Origin: Bradyrhizobium sp. 195
GTDB lineage: Bacteria > Pseudomonadota > Alphaproteobacteria > Rhizobiales > Xanthobacteraceae
Assembly (NCBI RefSeq): GCF_023101665.1
Contig: NZ_CP082161.1
Span: forward strand, 7,546,501-7,610,500
DNA length: 64,000 nucleotides
Direction of reading: 5' to 3'
Made by a program: the position numbers and the translations under genes
The notes under the pieces: model-generated
Told to the model about the DNA's origin: nothing
The model's input: the letters and a program-made list of their open reading frames with translations, nothing else
The model's database searches: none
Part shown: one piece after another, positions 20,206 to 28,623 of the stretch
Layout: each line of letters begins with the position of its first letter
Numbering within the stretch: position 1 is the first letter of the stretch

Positions 20206-20239
20206 TATGCACATTGACGCATATGCGCCGATACGCATA
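20206..20239. promoter_or_regulatory. Overlapping TATGC/GCATA palindromes, likely PadR operator
   Basis: TATGC-N8-GCATA (20206-20223) overlaps a second palindrome TATGCG-N6-CGCATA (20222-20239). The array lies 42 bases before the PadR start, between it and the divergent NTF2-like gene. PadR proteins bind dyads around ATGC/GCAT-like half-sites, so this is a good candidate operator. Confidence 0.6.
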
Positions 20240-20280
20240 AAGTCAAGCTGGTTGGTTAGGATCGAAGAAGGAGGCCGACC

Positions 20281-20868
20281 ATGGCGCTGGGCGACGCAAT
20301 CCTCGCATGCCTGACGGAACGTCCGATGACGGGTTACGAGCTCGCCAAGACATTCGATTCCTCGATCGGCTTCTTCTGGAAGGCCGACCACCAGCAGATC
20401 TACCGCGAGCTCTCCAAGCTGCGCGACCGCGGCCACATCCAGGGCCGGGAGGTCGTGCAATCAGGCAAGCCCAACAAGCTGGTTTATACGCTGACGCCCG
20501 AGGGTAGAACAGCGCTGCGGCACTGGGCCGCGCGGCCAAGCACGCCAGCCTCGACCAAGGATGACCTCCTGGTCCGCCTCCACGCCCTCGACAGCATCGA
20601 CATCGAGCCGCTGCGCACCGACCTGATGGCCCGCCTGGAGCACCACCGCGACCGCCACGCCAATTACGAGCGCATCCTGAAGAAGCGTTTCCCGGACGGA
20701 ACGGCGGAAGGTAGGCTCGACCTCGGCAACCTGCTCCTGCTCCGCTTAGGGGCCCGGCACGAGCAGATGGTGGCCGACTTCTGCGAAGAGACATTGGAGG
20801 CGCTCTCGGCGATGAGCGGCAAGGCCAGCGTGGTGCCGCTGGAGGAAGGGAAGCGCGAGAAGGGTTAG
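20281..20868 (+). CDS. PadR family transcriptional regulator
   Basis: A 195-residue regulator. The N-terminal winged helix (MALGDAILACLTERPMTGYELAKTF, then HQQIYRELSKLRDRGHIQ and LVYTLTPEGRTAL) is textbook PadR, and a helical C-terminal dimerisation domain (Vir-type) follows from about residue 90. PadR proteins usually repress a neighbouring gene until an effector binds. The AAGGAGG just before the ATG is a strong ribosome site. Divergent NTF2-like gene and the palindrome array between are the likely regulon. Confidence 0.93.
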   Translation: MALGDAILACLTERPMTGYELAKTFDSSIGFFWKADHQQIYRELSKLRDRGHIQGREVVQSGKPNKLVYTLTPEGRTALRHWAARPSTPASTKDDLLVRLHALDSIDIEPLRTDLMARLEHHRDRHANYERILKKRFPDGTAEGRLDLGNLLLLRLGARHEQMVADFCEETLEALSAMSGKASVVPLEEGKREKG

Positions 20869-20905
20869 GGCCGCCGCGACAGGAGATGCCACCACCTCCT
20901 CCGGT

Positions 20906-21006
20906 GTCATGCCCCGCGAAGGCGGGGCATCCAGTACTCCGAGGCAGCGCGGCTGGAGTCGAGCCGCTGCAGCGTACTGGATCGCCCGCCTTCGCGGGCG
21001 ATGACA
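20906..21006. repeat. Palindromic element (TGTCATGCCC...GGGCGATGACA)
   Basis: Two hairpin modules, TGCCCCGCGAAGGCGGGGCA and CGCCCGCCTTCGCGGGCG, with GTCAT and ATGAC ends and a linker holding CCAGTAC and GTACTGG. Same class as 24751-24865, where the core differs. It lies in the 374-base gap between padR and the podJ-like gene; the rest of that gap holds only a CtrA-like site. Confidence 0.75.
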
Positions 21007-21100
21007 GCGGAGTGTGTGGCGACTGCAAGCCGCGGCGACGTAGTCCCGGGTGCCCCACCCGGTTCCCCCGCCCAACTTTAAGACACCGGCGACGCGTTCC

Positions 21101-21115
21101 TTAACTCGTTATTTA
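21101..21115 (+). promoter_or_regulatory. CtrA-like box upstream of the podJ-like gene
   Basis: TTAA-N7-TTTA, one mismatch from the CtrA consensus TTAA-N7-TTAA, about 128 bases before the start codon. Cell-cycle control would fit a polarity factor, but the match is short. Confidence 0.35.
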
Positions 21116-21242
21116 CCGTAACGGACAAAAGTCGGTTTTCGAGGCAGACGACCTGCGCAAAATTCGGTTGTGTTTGCAACTGGCGCGCGTGGGGAGGCTG
21201 GAGGCGCCGGGTGGGGCGCCGGAGTCGGGACCGGACAGAGTC

Positions 21243-24200
21243 ATGAATTCGCGCGTATCGTGGAGTGTTGAGGGCATCGACCCATCCGTCCGGGAGCGGG
21301 CCGAAGCTGCTGCGCGCAGAGCCGGCATGTCACTCAACGATTGGCTGAACTCCACGCTCGGTGAAACTGCGCCACCGAACTTTCGCGCACCTTACGACCA
21401 GCGTCAGCAAGCGCCCCACGCTCCGAGCCAGGCACCGAGTCAGGAGAGCCGCGAAGTCGCTGACATCCATCAGCGGCTCGACGCGATCACCCAGCAGATC
21501 GAACGGATCTCGAAGCCCGCGCAGCGCCCAGACGCTTCGCGACAGGATTCGTCACGGTCAGATGCCTCGCGCGAGCAGGGCGTCGCGCGCCAGCTCAACG
21601 ATGCGATCTCGCGGCTCGACGCGCGACTGTCGCAGATCTCGAAGCCGCAGCAGCCTCAGGCGCCGCGGCCGGCACCCTCACCTGCACCGTCTCCGGTCGA
21701 GACGCGACAGCGCCAGGCCGATATGGTCGAGCGCGCGGCAGCGCAGGTCTATCGCAACGCCCCTCCCCTGAGCCCCGCTTCGTTCGACGTCGCCGTCGCC
21801 GAAATCACCGCGCGGCAGAGCGAGCTCGACGGCTTTACGCCGCGGCAGATGCCGCCGCGTGCCGCGCCCTCCATTGCGCCCAATGCGGCTCCCTTCGCGC
21901 CCCCCATGACACCAATGGCGGCGCCGCCCGCGCCTGCCTATGGTCCGCCGCCACCACAAGCAGGGCCTGATTTCTCATCGCTCGAGCGCCATCTGCTCAA
22001 GATCACGAGCCAGATCGAGTCGCTCCAGCGCCCTGACAATACCGAGCAGGCGATCAACGCCTTCCGCAGCGAGCTTGCCGAGATCCGCACCGCCATCACC
22101 GAAGCGATGCCGCGCCGCGCGATCGAATCGATCGAGAACGAGATCCGCTCGCTGCATCGGCGCATCGACGAGACGCGCTCCAACGGCACCGACGGCCAGG
22201 TGCTGTCGGGCATCGAGCACGCGCTGTCCGACATCAAGCAGGTGCTGCGCACGCTGACGCCGGCCGAGCAGCTCACCGGCTATGACGAGGCGATCCGCAA
22301 TCTCGGCGCCAAGCTCGATCTGATCCTGCGCGCCAATGACGATCCCTCGACGGTGCATCAGCTCGAAAGCGCGATCTCGGCGCTGCGCGGCATCGTCTCC
22401 AACGTCGCGTCCAACGAAGCCCTGGCACGCCTGTCCGAAGACGTGCAGCTGCTGTCGTCCAAGGTCGACCAGGTCACCCGCGCCTCCGGCCAGGGCGACA
22501 GCTTTGCAGTGCTGGAGCAGCGCATTGCGGCGCTCACCGCGGCGCTGGAAACCCGCGAGCGGCCCCAGCCATCCGAAAGCACCGAGCATCTCGAATCCGC
22601 CATCCGCGCGCTGTCGGACCGCTTCGACCGCATGCAGGTCGGCAACGATTCGGCCTCGACCTTCGCGCATCTCGAGCAGCGTGTCTCGTATTTGCTGGAG
22701 CGGATCGAAGCCGCCTCCGACCCGCGCAACGGCAATTTGAGCCGCGTCGAGGACGGGCTGCACGACATTCTGCGGCACCTGGAGCGGCAGCAGGCGACTT
22801 ACTCCGCGCTGGCGGAGAGCCGCAGCTCGGCGCCGCCGGCCGATTCCGGAATGGTCGATCTCGTCAAGCGCGAGCTGTCCGACATCCGCTTCAGCCAGGC
22901 CGAGACCAACCGCAGCACCCAGGACTCGCTCGACGCCGTCCATAGCGCTCTGGGCCATGTCGTCGATCGCCTCTCCATGATCGAGGGTGATCTGCGCGCG
23001 GTGCGCACCGCGCCGCCGGCCGCTGCGCCGCAGCCGATGCCCATGCCGATGGCCGCTCCCATTGATGCTTCCATGGAGCCCGCGCCGGTCGCGCGTGAGC
23101 CGCGGCCGCAGGCACAGCAGCCGAAATACGATCCCAAGCCCGAGCTTCCGAATCCCGCCGCGCAGCAACAGGCACAAGCCGCCTTCGCCGCCGCGCCGCG
23201 CGAATTCCATGCCGCTGCCCCCGCCGCGCCGCCGCCGGTGCCGGCGCCGATGGCGGCGCAAGTCGCACCACCCTTGCCGCCGCGCGCGATCAGCGAGATC
23301 CTGGAGCCGCACACGGCGCCAGCGCGCGCCGCGCTCGCGCCGGAATTGCCGCCGGATCATCCGCTCGAGCCGGGCACACGGCCGGGCGGACGCGCCGCCA
23401 CGCCGTCGGAGCGCATCGCCGCCTCCGAGAGCGCGATCAGCGGCATTCCCGCTGCTGCGAAGGAGCCGGTCTCGTCGTCGAGCTTCATCGCGGCCGCCCG
23501 CCGCGCCGCCCAGGCCGCCGCCACGCAGCCGGAAAAGCCGGCTCGCGGTGCCAAGGCCGGTGCCGATCGCACCAAGGACAAGGGCAAGGACGGCGGCTCG
23601 ACCATCACCTCGAAGATTCGCTCGCTGCTGGTCGGCGCGAGCGTGGTCGTGATCGTGCTCGGCACCTTCAAGATGGCGATGAATCTGCTCGAAGGCAGCA
23701 GCGCGCCGCCGGCGCCGCAGGCCATGGAGAATACGTCCAGCCAGCCCGCGCCGCAGGCGCCGCCGCCGGTGATCGAGAACAAGCCCGCCACGCCCGAGCA
23801 GGTCACGCCATCGATGACCTCGCCGACGCCGATCGGACGGCAATCCCAGAACAATTCCGCGCCGGCCGCTCCTGCGGCCAACTCGGCTTCGGTTGAAATT
23901 CCGACGGCGCCTGCCACGACGGCGCCCGCACCTGCGACCAACAGCGACGTTACCGGTGCGCTGTCGGGCACGAGCCGCGTCAAGCTCGGTCTCATCCAGG
24001 TGCCGCCGAGCGAAAAGCTGCCTGACGGCATCGGCGGCCCGGGCTTGCGCACCGCCGCGATGAAGGGCGATGCGACCGCGGCCTACGAGATCGGCTTGCG
24101 CTTTGCCGAGGGCAAGGGTGTTGCGACGAATTACGACGAAGCCGCGAAATGGTATGACCGCGCGGCGCAGGCCGGCGTCGTGCCCGCGACCTTCCGCCTC

Positions 24201-24725
24201 GGCACGCTCTACGAAAAGGGCTTGGGGGTGAAGAAGGACGCCGACATCGCCCGCCGCTACTACACCCAGGCCGCCGAGCGCGGCAACGCCAAGGCGATGC
24301 ACAATCTCGCCGTGCTCGACGCCGACGGCGGCGGACGCGGCGCCAACTACAAGAGCGCGGCGCAGTGGTTCCGGAAAGCGGCCGATCGCGGCGTCGCCGA
24401 CAGCCAGTTCAACCTCGGCATCCTCTATGCCCGCGGCATCGGCGTCGAGCAGAACCTTGCCGAGTCCTACAAATGGTTCAGCCTGGCAGCCGCTCAGGGC
24501 GATGCGGATGCGTCCGGCAAGCGCGACGACGTCGCCAAACGTCTCGACCCGCAATCGCTCGCCGCCGCCAAGCTCGCGATCCAGACCTTCAGCGCCGAAC
24601 CGCAGCCGGATGATGCAGTCAACGTTCCGGCCCCGAACGGCGGCTGGGACAGCGCGCCGCAGGCGAATGCAAAGCCCGCTCCGAAGGCGGTAGCAACAAA
24701 GCGCTCGGCCTCGGCGGCGCACTGA
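21243..24725 (+). CDS. podJ: PodJ-like polar localization factor with Sel1 repeats
   Basis: A 1160-residue membrane-spanning scaffold resembling Caulobacter PodJ, which marks the new cell pole. The N-terminus WSVEGIDPSVRERAEAAARRAGMSLNDWLN is the conserved family start. Next come a Pro/Gln-rich linker and long coiled-coil-like repeats of SAIRALSDRFDRM type (about residues 240-600), a Pro/Ala-rich stretch, one membrane helix near residues 795-815 (LLVGASVVVIVLGTFKMAMNLL), and a periplasmic part with three to four Sel1-type repeats (about 939-1100; GLRFAEGKGVATNYDEAAKWYDRAA and following). No peptidoglycan-binding domain is seen after the repeats. The ATG at 21243 is chosen over upstream in-frame codons because homology begins there. 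Confidence 0.85.
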   Translation: MNSRVSWSVEGIDPSVRERAEAAARRAGMSLNDWLNSTLGETAPPNFRAPYDQRQQAPHAPSQAPSQESREVADIHQRLDAITQQIERISKPAQRPDASRQDSSRSDASREQGVARQLNDAISRLDARLSQISKPQQPQAPRPAPSPAPSPVETRQRQADMVERAAAQVYRNAPPLSPASFDVAVAEITARQSELDGFTPRQMPPRAAPSIAPNAAPFAPPMTPMAAPPAPAYGPPPPQAGPDFSSLERHLLKITSQIESLQRPDNTEQAINAFRSELAEIRTAITEAMPRRAIESIENEIRSLHRRIDETRSNGTDGQVLSGIEHALSDIKQVLRTLTPAEQLTGYDEAIRNLGAKLDLILRANDDPSTVHQLESAISALRGIVSNVASNEALARLSEDVQLLSSKVDQVTRASGQGDSFAVLEQRIAALTAALETRERPQPSESTEHLESAIRALSDRFDRMQVGNDSASTFAHLEQRVSYLLERIEAASDPRNGNLSRVEDGLHDILRHLERQQATYSALAESRSSAPPADSGMVDLVKRELSDIRFSQAETNRSTQDSLDAVHSALGHVVDRLSMIEGDLRAVRTAPPAAAPQPMPMPMAAPIDASMEPAPVAREPRPQAQQPKYDPKPELPNPAAQQQAQAAFAAAPREFHAAAPAAPPPVPAPMAAQVAPPLPPRAISEILEPHTAPARAALAPELPPDHPLEPGTRPGGRAATPSERIAASESAISGIPAAAKEPVSSSSFIAAARRAAQAAATQPEKPARGAKAGADRTKDKGKDGGSTITSKIRSLLVGASVVVIVLGTFKMAMNLLEGSSAPPAPQAMENTSSQPAPQAPPPVIENKPATPEQVTPSMTSPTPIGRQSQNNSAPAAPAANSASVEIPTAPATTAPAPATNSDVTGALSGTSRVKLGLIQVPPSEKLPDGIGGPGLRTAAMKGDATAAYEIGLRFAEGKGVATNYDEAAKWYDRAAQAGVVPATFRLGTLYEKGLGVKKDADIARRYYTQAAERGNAKAMHNLAVLDADGGGRGANYKSAAQWFRKAADRGVADSQFNLGILYARGIGVEQNLAESYKWFSLAAAQGDADASGKRDDVAKRLDPQSLAAAKLAIQTFSAEPQPDDAVNVPAPNGGWDSAPQANAKPAPKAVATKRSASAAH

Positions 24726-24750
24726 TCCGTTTGGACGCTCTCTCCTCTTG

Positions 24751-24865
24751 TCGTCGCCCGGCTTGACCGGGCGACCCAGTATTCCAGAGGCCGGCGTTAA
24801 GGAGCTCGCTCTCACAACAAGGGGCGCGGCGTACTGGATGCCCCGGTCAAGCCGGGGCATGACGG
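24751..24865. repeat. Palindromic element (CGCCCGGCTTGACCGGGCG...CCCCGGTCAAGCCGGGG)
   Basis: Two hairpins, each with a GCTTGACCGG/CCGGTCAAGC-type stem, with TCGTCGCCC and GGGCATGACGG ends. It occupies the 313-base gap after the podJ-like gene; the remainder up to 25038 shows nothing recognised. The same GGTCAAGCC core recurs at 47130. Confidence 0.75.
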
Positions 24866-25038
24866 CGGAGATGGTGGCGCGATCGCGAAATGACGCAGCC
24901 CTCTTAAGGCATTCACCACGCCCCAAATTCTAGGGTCCCTCCCGCGAGCAAATTCCGCTATTGAGGGGCGCGGCAATCGTTCCGATCTTCTCGCGGGTCT
25001 TCCCCGATAGTCGATCCGTCTCGCCGGCGCGTGGTTCA

Positions 25039-25953
25039 ATGCAGCTCTATCTTCCGATCGCCGATCTTCCGGTCAACGTCTTCCTGGTGCTCGCCATGGG
25101 CGCTGCGGTCGGCTTCGTCTCGGGCATGTTCGGGATCGGCGGCGGCTTCCTGATGACGCCGCTCCTGATCTTCATCGGCATCACGCCGGCGGTCGCGGTC
25201 GCCTCCGTCACGAGCCACATCGCGGCCTCCTCCTTTTCCGGCGCGCTGTCTTATTGGCGGCGGCGCGCGATCGATCCGGCGCTTGCGAGCGTTCTGCTCT
25301 GCGGCGGCGTGACAGGGACCGCGCTCGGCGTGTGGACCTTCACGCAGCTGCGCGCACTCGGCCAGCTCGATCTGATGATCGCGCTCTCTTACGTGGTGCT
25401 GCTCACCACCGTCGGCAGCCTGATGTTCTCCGAAGGCCTGCGCGCCCTGATGCGGACCCGGCGCGGCGCGCAGCCGCCGCGACGCACCCACAATTGGATC
25501 CACGGCCTGCCGCTGAAGATGCGGTTCAAGCGCTCCAAGATCTATCTCTCGGTCATCCCCGTGGTGATCGTCGGCATCATGATCGGCTTCATCGGCGCCA
25601 TCATGGGAATCGGCGGCGGCTTCATCCTGGTGCCGATCATGATCTACCTGCTGAGGGTGCCGACCTCGACGGTGATCGGAACCTCGATGGTCCTGACGCT
25701 CGTCACGATGCTGTTCGCGACCATGCTGCATGCGGTGACCAACCACCTCGTCGACGCCGTGCTGGCGCTGATCCTGATGGTTGGCGGCGTCACCGGCGCG
25801 CAGTTCGGCGTCCGTGCCGGGCAGAAGATCCGCGGCGAGCAGCTGCGGCTGCTGCTCGGCCTTCTGATCCTCTCGGTCGGCGTCCGCTTCGCGATCGAGC
25901 TGGTGATCCGGCCCGAGGATCTCTTCACCATCCGTGAGCTCGGAGCGAGCTGA
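25039..25953 (+). CDS. TauE/SafE family anion exporter
   Basis: A 304-residue inner-membrane permease of the TauE/SafE family, whose members export sulfite, sulfoacetate or related organosulfur anions, or import thiosulfate. Two inverted halves each start with the family motif: GFVSGMFGIGGGFLMTPLLIFIGI and GFIGAIMGIGGGFILVPIMIYLL. About eight helices can be drawn. The ATG at 25039 is used because the frame before it is not hydrophobic and not conserved. It overlaps the TIGR02186 gene by one base, so the two form one unit. Confidence 0.93.
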   Translation: MQLYLPIADLPVNVFLVLAMGAAVGFVSGMFGIGGGFLMTPLLIFIGITPAVAVASVTSHIAASSFSGALSYWRRRAIDPALASVLLCGGVTGTALGVWTFTQLRALGQLDLMIALSYVVLLTTVGSLMFSEGLRALMRTRRGAQPPRRTHNWIHGLPLKMRFKRSKIYLSVIPVVIVGIMIGFIGAIMGIGGGFILVPIMIYLLRVPTSTVIGTSMVLTLVTMLFATMLHAVTNHLVDAVLALILMVGGVTGAQFGVRAGQKIRGEQLRLLLGLLILSVGVRFAIELVIRPEDLFTIRELGAS

Positions 25954-26723
25954 TGATGCGCGCAGCTCTCGCACTCCTGCTCGTCCTGCTGCTCGGCTCG
26001 GCCGCGCGCGCCGAGCGGCTGATCGTCTCGGTCTCCAACCACCGCGTCACGGTGACACCGAACTATTCCGGTGAGGAGCTGGTGCTGTTCGGCTCGGTCG
26101 AGAAGGATGCGACGACGCCCGCTGATCGCACGGCCTATGATCTCGTGGTCACCGTGATGGGCCCGCGCGCCGACATGATGACGCGGCGCAAGGAACGCAC
26201 CTTCGGGATCTGGATCAACACCGACTACCGGCAGTTCCTGCAGGTGCCGAGCTATCTGGCGCTGTTCGCCAACCGCCCCTTCGACGCCATCACCTCGCCC
26301 GAGATCGCGCGGCGGCAGCAGATCGGACTGAACAACGTGCTGCTGATGCAGCGGGTCGGCGGCGATTATGCCGACGTGGTGCCGAACGATGTGTTCCGGT
26401 CCGCCTTCATCCGCCTGCGCACCCAGCGCGGGCTCTATCGCGAGGATCCGAGCGCGGTGACGTTCCTGACGCCGACCCTGTTCCGCACCGGCATTCCATT
26501 GCCGGCGGAGGTGCCGATCGGCACCTATGAGGTCGAGATCAAGCTGTTTGCGAATGGCGCGTTCATCGGCAAGACCGAGACCGCGTTCGAGATCGTCAAG
26601 GTGGGCTTCGAGCAGTTCGTCGCCACCACCGCCAGGCAGAACGGGCTGATCTACGGCCTCGTCACCGCGGCAATGGCGCTGATGACGGGCTGGATGGCGT
26701 CGATCGTGTTCCGGAAGGATTAG
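25953..26723 (+). CDS. TIGR02186 family membrane-anchored protein, partner of TauE
   Basis: A 256-residue protein with a signal peptide (to about residue 20, GSAARAERL), a periplasmic beta-rich domain (HRVTVTPNYSGEELVLFGSVEKD near the start), and one C-terminal membrane helix (LVTAAMALMTGWMASIVF). This is the alphaproteobacterial Alph_Pro_TM / TIGR02186 family, repeatedly found directly after a TauE exporter. No enzyme motif is visible; a periplasmic accessory to the exporter is the likeliest role. The ATG at 25953 overlaps the exporter stop; an ATG at 25956 is equally possible. Confidence 0.88.
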   Translation: MMRAALALLLVLLLGSAARAERLIVSVSNHRVTVTPNYSGEELVLFGSVEKDATTPADRTAYDLVVTVMGPRADMMTRRKERTFGIWINTDYRQFLQVPSYLALFANRPFDAITSPEIARRQQIGLNNVLLMQRVGGDYADVVPNDVFRSAFIRLRTQRGLYREDPSAVTFLTPTLFRTGIPLPAEVPIGTYEVEIKLFANGAFIGKTETAFEIVKVGFEQFVATTARQNGLIYGLVTAAMALMTGWMASIVFRKD

Positions 26724-26726
26724 CCC

Positions 26727-26815
26727 CGTCATTGCAAGGAGCTCTTGCGACGAAGCAATCCAGAAATGCATCCGCGGAGACAGACTGGATTGCTTCGCTG
26801 CGCTCGCAATGACGG
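26727..26815. repeat. Palindromic element (CCGTCATTGC...GCAATGACGG)
   Basis: Ends CCGTCATTGC and GCAATGACGG, with inner arms GAAGCAATCCAG and CTGGATTGCTTC. The same element, with a variable centre, is at 32602-32720, 33577-33656 and 56331-56418. It lies between convergent genes. Confidence 0.85.
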
Positions 26816-26827
26816 CTGTGGTGATAG

Positions 26828-27601
26828 CTACGGCGCCTCGATCACCGTCGGCACGCCCGGCTCCAGCAGCCGCAGCCGCGTGCCGAAGCCCAGCACGTCG
26901 AACGTCTTGCGCAGATCCTCGCTGTTCTGACGGAAATGCGCCCAGCCTTCGGTGTGCACCGGCACGATCATCGCATCCGGAAAGGCCCGCGCCGTCTCGA
27001 TGGTGTCGTTGGTGTCCATGGTGAGATGGAATGGCCCGCGCGTCTGCGCGGCGCCGGCGAAGGGCAGCACCACGCCGCATTTGAAGCGGCGCGCGACTTC
27101 GGCGACGCCGTCGAACCAGGTGGTATCACCGCTGACATAGACCGCGCTGGTGTCCTTGCGGTTCGAGGACACCACGAAGCCGATCACATCGCCCGACAGC
27201 GGCTCGATGCCGGCCGGGCCGTAACGCGCCGGCGTCGCGGTGATGGTCAGCGAATTGCCGTCGCGGTCCTTGATGTGGGCGGTGGCCCAGGGCGCAAGAC
27301 CCTCGGCATGACCGCCGAGACGTTTGGCACCGGCTTCGGTGGTCAGCACGCGTTTGGCATGCTTCAGGAATTCGCGCCCCGAATTGTCGAGATTGTCCGA
27401 ATGCTGGTCGTGGCTGAGCAGCACGGCATCGACCGGACCGATCGCATCGGGCCTCAACGCGGGGCCGATGGTCTTCTCCAGCTTCACATGCGGCAGCTGA
27501 TAGGCGCCGGGCGCATCGAAGGTCGGATCGGTGATTAGGCGGAAGCCGTCGATCTCGATCAGCGCAGTCGGGCCACCGATCAGGGTGATGGAAATGGGCA
27601 T
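26828..27601 (-). CDS. Metallo-beta-lactamase-fold hydrolase (UlaG-like)
   Basis: A 257-residue hydrolase with metal ligands in the expected order: LLSHDQHSDNLD (equivalent of HxHxDH), the His in HLTMDTNDTIETARAF with the preceding SGDTTWFDG, and a late His in VPVHTEGWAHF. The substrate is unknown; the family includes lactonases such as UlaG and phospholipid hydrolases. It starts 12 bases after the EamA transporter stop on the same strand, so the two are probably co-transcribed and may handle the same metabolite. Confidence 0.85.
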   Translation of the reverse strand: MPISITLIGGPTALIEIDGFRLITDPTFDAPGAYQLPHVKLEKTIGPALRPDAIGPVDAVLLSHDQHSDNLDNSGREFLKHAKRVLTTEAGAKRLGGHAEGLAPWATAHIKDRDGNSLTITATPARYGPAGIEPLSGDVIGFVVSSNRKDTSAVYVSGDTTWFDGVAEVARRFKCGVVLPFAGAAQTRGPFHLTMDTNDTIETARAFPDAMIVPVHTEGWAHFRQNSEDLRKTFDVLGFGTRLRLLEPGVPTVIEAP

Positions 27602-27613
27602 GATGAACTCCTG

Positions 27614-28525
27614 CTACGAGACGGGCTTTGCGGGGCGCGTCACCAGGTAGATGCCGAGCGCGACCGGGATGATGCCGAGGAGGTCGCGGGCCTCGACATG
27701 CTCGCCAAGGACGAGATACGCGAACAGCATGCCGAGCGGCGGCATCAGGAAATGATAGGCGCTGGCGGCGGTGGCGCCGCACACTTTCAGGAGATGGAAC
27801 CAGAGCCAGTAGGCCAGGATCGAGCCGCCCAGCACGAGGAAGGCGAAGGCGCCGATCAGGCCCGGCGTGACATCGATCGCGTGGATGTCGGCGAAGGTGA
27901 GCGCGACCGGCGTCAGCACGATGCCGGCCGCGAGATTCTGCACGCCGTTGCCGATCCACAGGCTCCCCTTCGGTGCGAGCAGCTTGAACAGGATGGTGCC
28001 GGCGACGAGCGAGGCCAGCGAAGCCAGCGTGAACACGATGCCGTGCAGGGAATCCGTGCCCACCGACAGGCGATGCCAGACGATCGCGGTCACGCCGATG
28101 ACGCCGAGCAGGAGGCCGCCGGCCTTGCGCCAGGTCATGCCTTCGCCGAGCAGCAGGGCCGCTAGCGCGGCGGTGAACACCGGATTGGCCGATACGATCA
28201 GGCCGCCGAGGCCGGCGGAGACGGATTGCAGGCCGGTGTAGCCGAGGCCCAGATAGAGCGCGTTGTTGGCGATACCGAGCACGGCAAAGATCGCGGCATC
28301 GCGCCAGGATAGCGACCAAGCCTCGCCGCGGATCAGCGTGGCGCCCAGGATCAAAATGCCGGCGAGCGAGAACCGCGCGGCGAGCAGGATCAGCGGCGGG
28401 CAATGGGTGACGCCGATCTTGCCGGCGACGAAGGCATAGCTCCAGAGCAGGCAAAACAGGCCGATGGCAAGCGGCAGCGTGTTGAAGCGGAGGCCGGGAA
28501 CCGAAATCGAGGGGGCGAGCGACAT
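27614..28525 (-). CDS. EamA/DMT family transporter
   Basis: A 303-residue inner-membrane transporter with ten hydrophobic helices in two EamA halves. The pattern NTLPLAIGLFCLLWSYAFVAGKIGV opens the first half; the second begins GNGVQNLAAGIVLTPVALTF. DMT members move amino acids, nucleobases or drugs; the substrate cannot be told from sequence. The ATG at 28525 is preceded by CAGGAG. It is divergent from a LysR regulator and heads a probable two-gene unit with the hydrolase. Confidence 0.92.
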   Translation of the reverse strand: MSLAPSISVPGLRFNTLPLAIGLFCLLWSYAFVAGKIGVTHCPPLILLAARFSLAGILILGATLIRGEAWSLSWRDAAIFAVLGIANNALYLGLGYTGLQSVSAGLGGLIVSANPVFTAALAALLLGEGMTWRKAGGLLLGVIGVTAIVWHRLSVGTDSLHGIVFTLASLASLVAGTILFKLLAPKGSLWIGNGVQNLAAGIVLTPVALTFADIHAIDVTPGLIGAFAFLVLGGSILAYWLWFHLLKVCGATAASAYHFLMPPLGMLFAYLVLGEHVEARDLLGIIPVALGIYLVTRPAKPVS

Positions 28526-28577
28526 GAGGGCATTCTCCTGAACCCTGGATCTAGGGAGGTCGCTTGTCATCTGGAAA

Positions 28578-28589
28578 TTAAATGATTAA
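28578..28589. promoter_or_regulatory. TTAA-ATGA-TTAA dyad, candidate LysR site
   Basis: A short near-palindrome between the divergent EamA and LysR genes, in an AT-rich patch (AATTAAATGATTAAC). LysR proteins often bind T-N11-A dyads in such gaps. Low-specificity match. Confidence 0.3.
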
Positions 28590-28623
28590 CTCCCTGTCAG
28601 TGATTTTTCGAATGGAGGCGGTC

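Noticed and set aside
19689..20246. Longer start for the NTF2-like gene at 20246
   Set aside because: The added residues come from the intergenic motif and the PadR operator region; the fold starts at the ATG at 20084.
21975..24926. Long open frame of 983 codons on the minus strand
   Set aside because: It lies antisense to the podJ-like gene, is Arg/Asp-rich without domains, and arises from GC-rich third positions of the sense gene.
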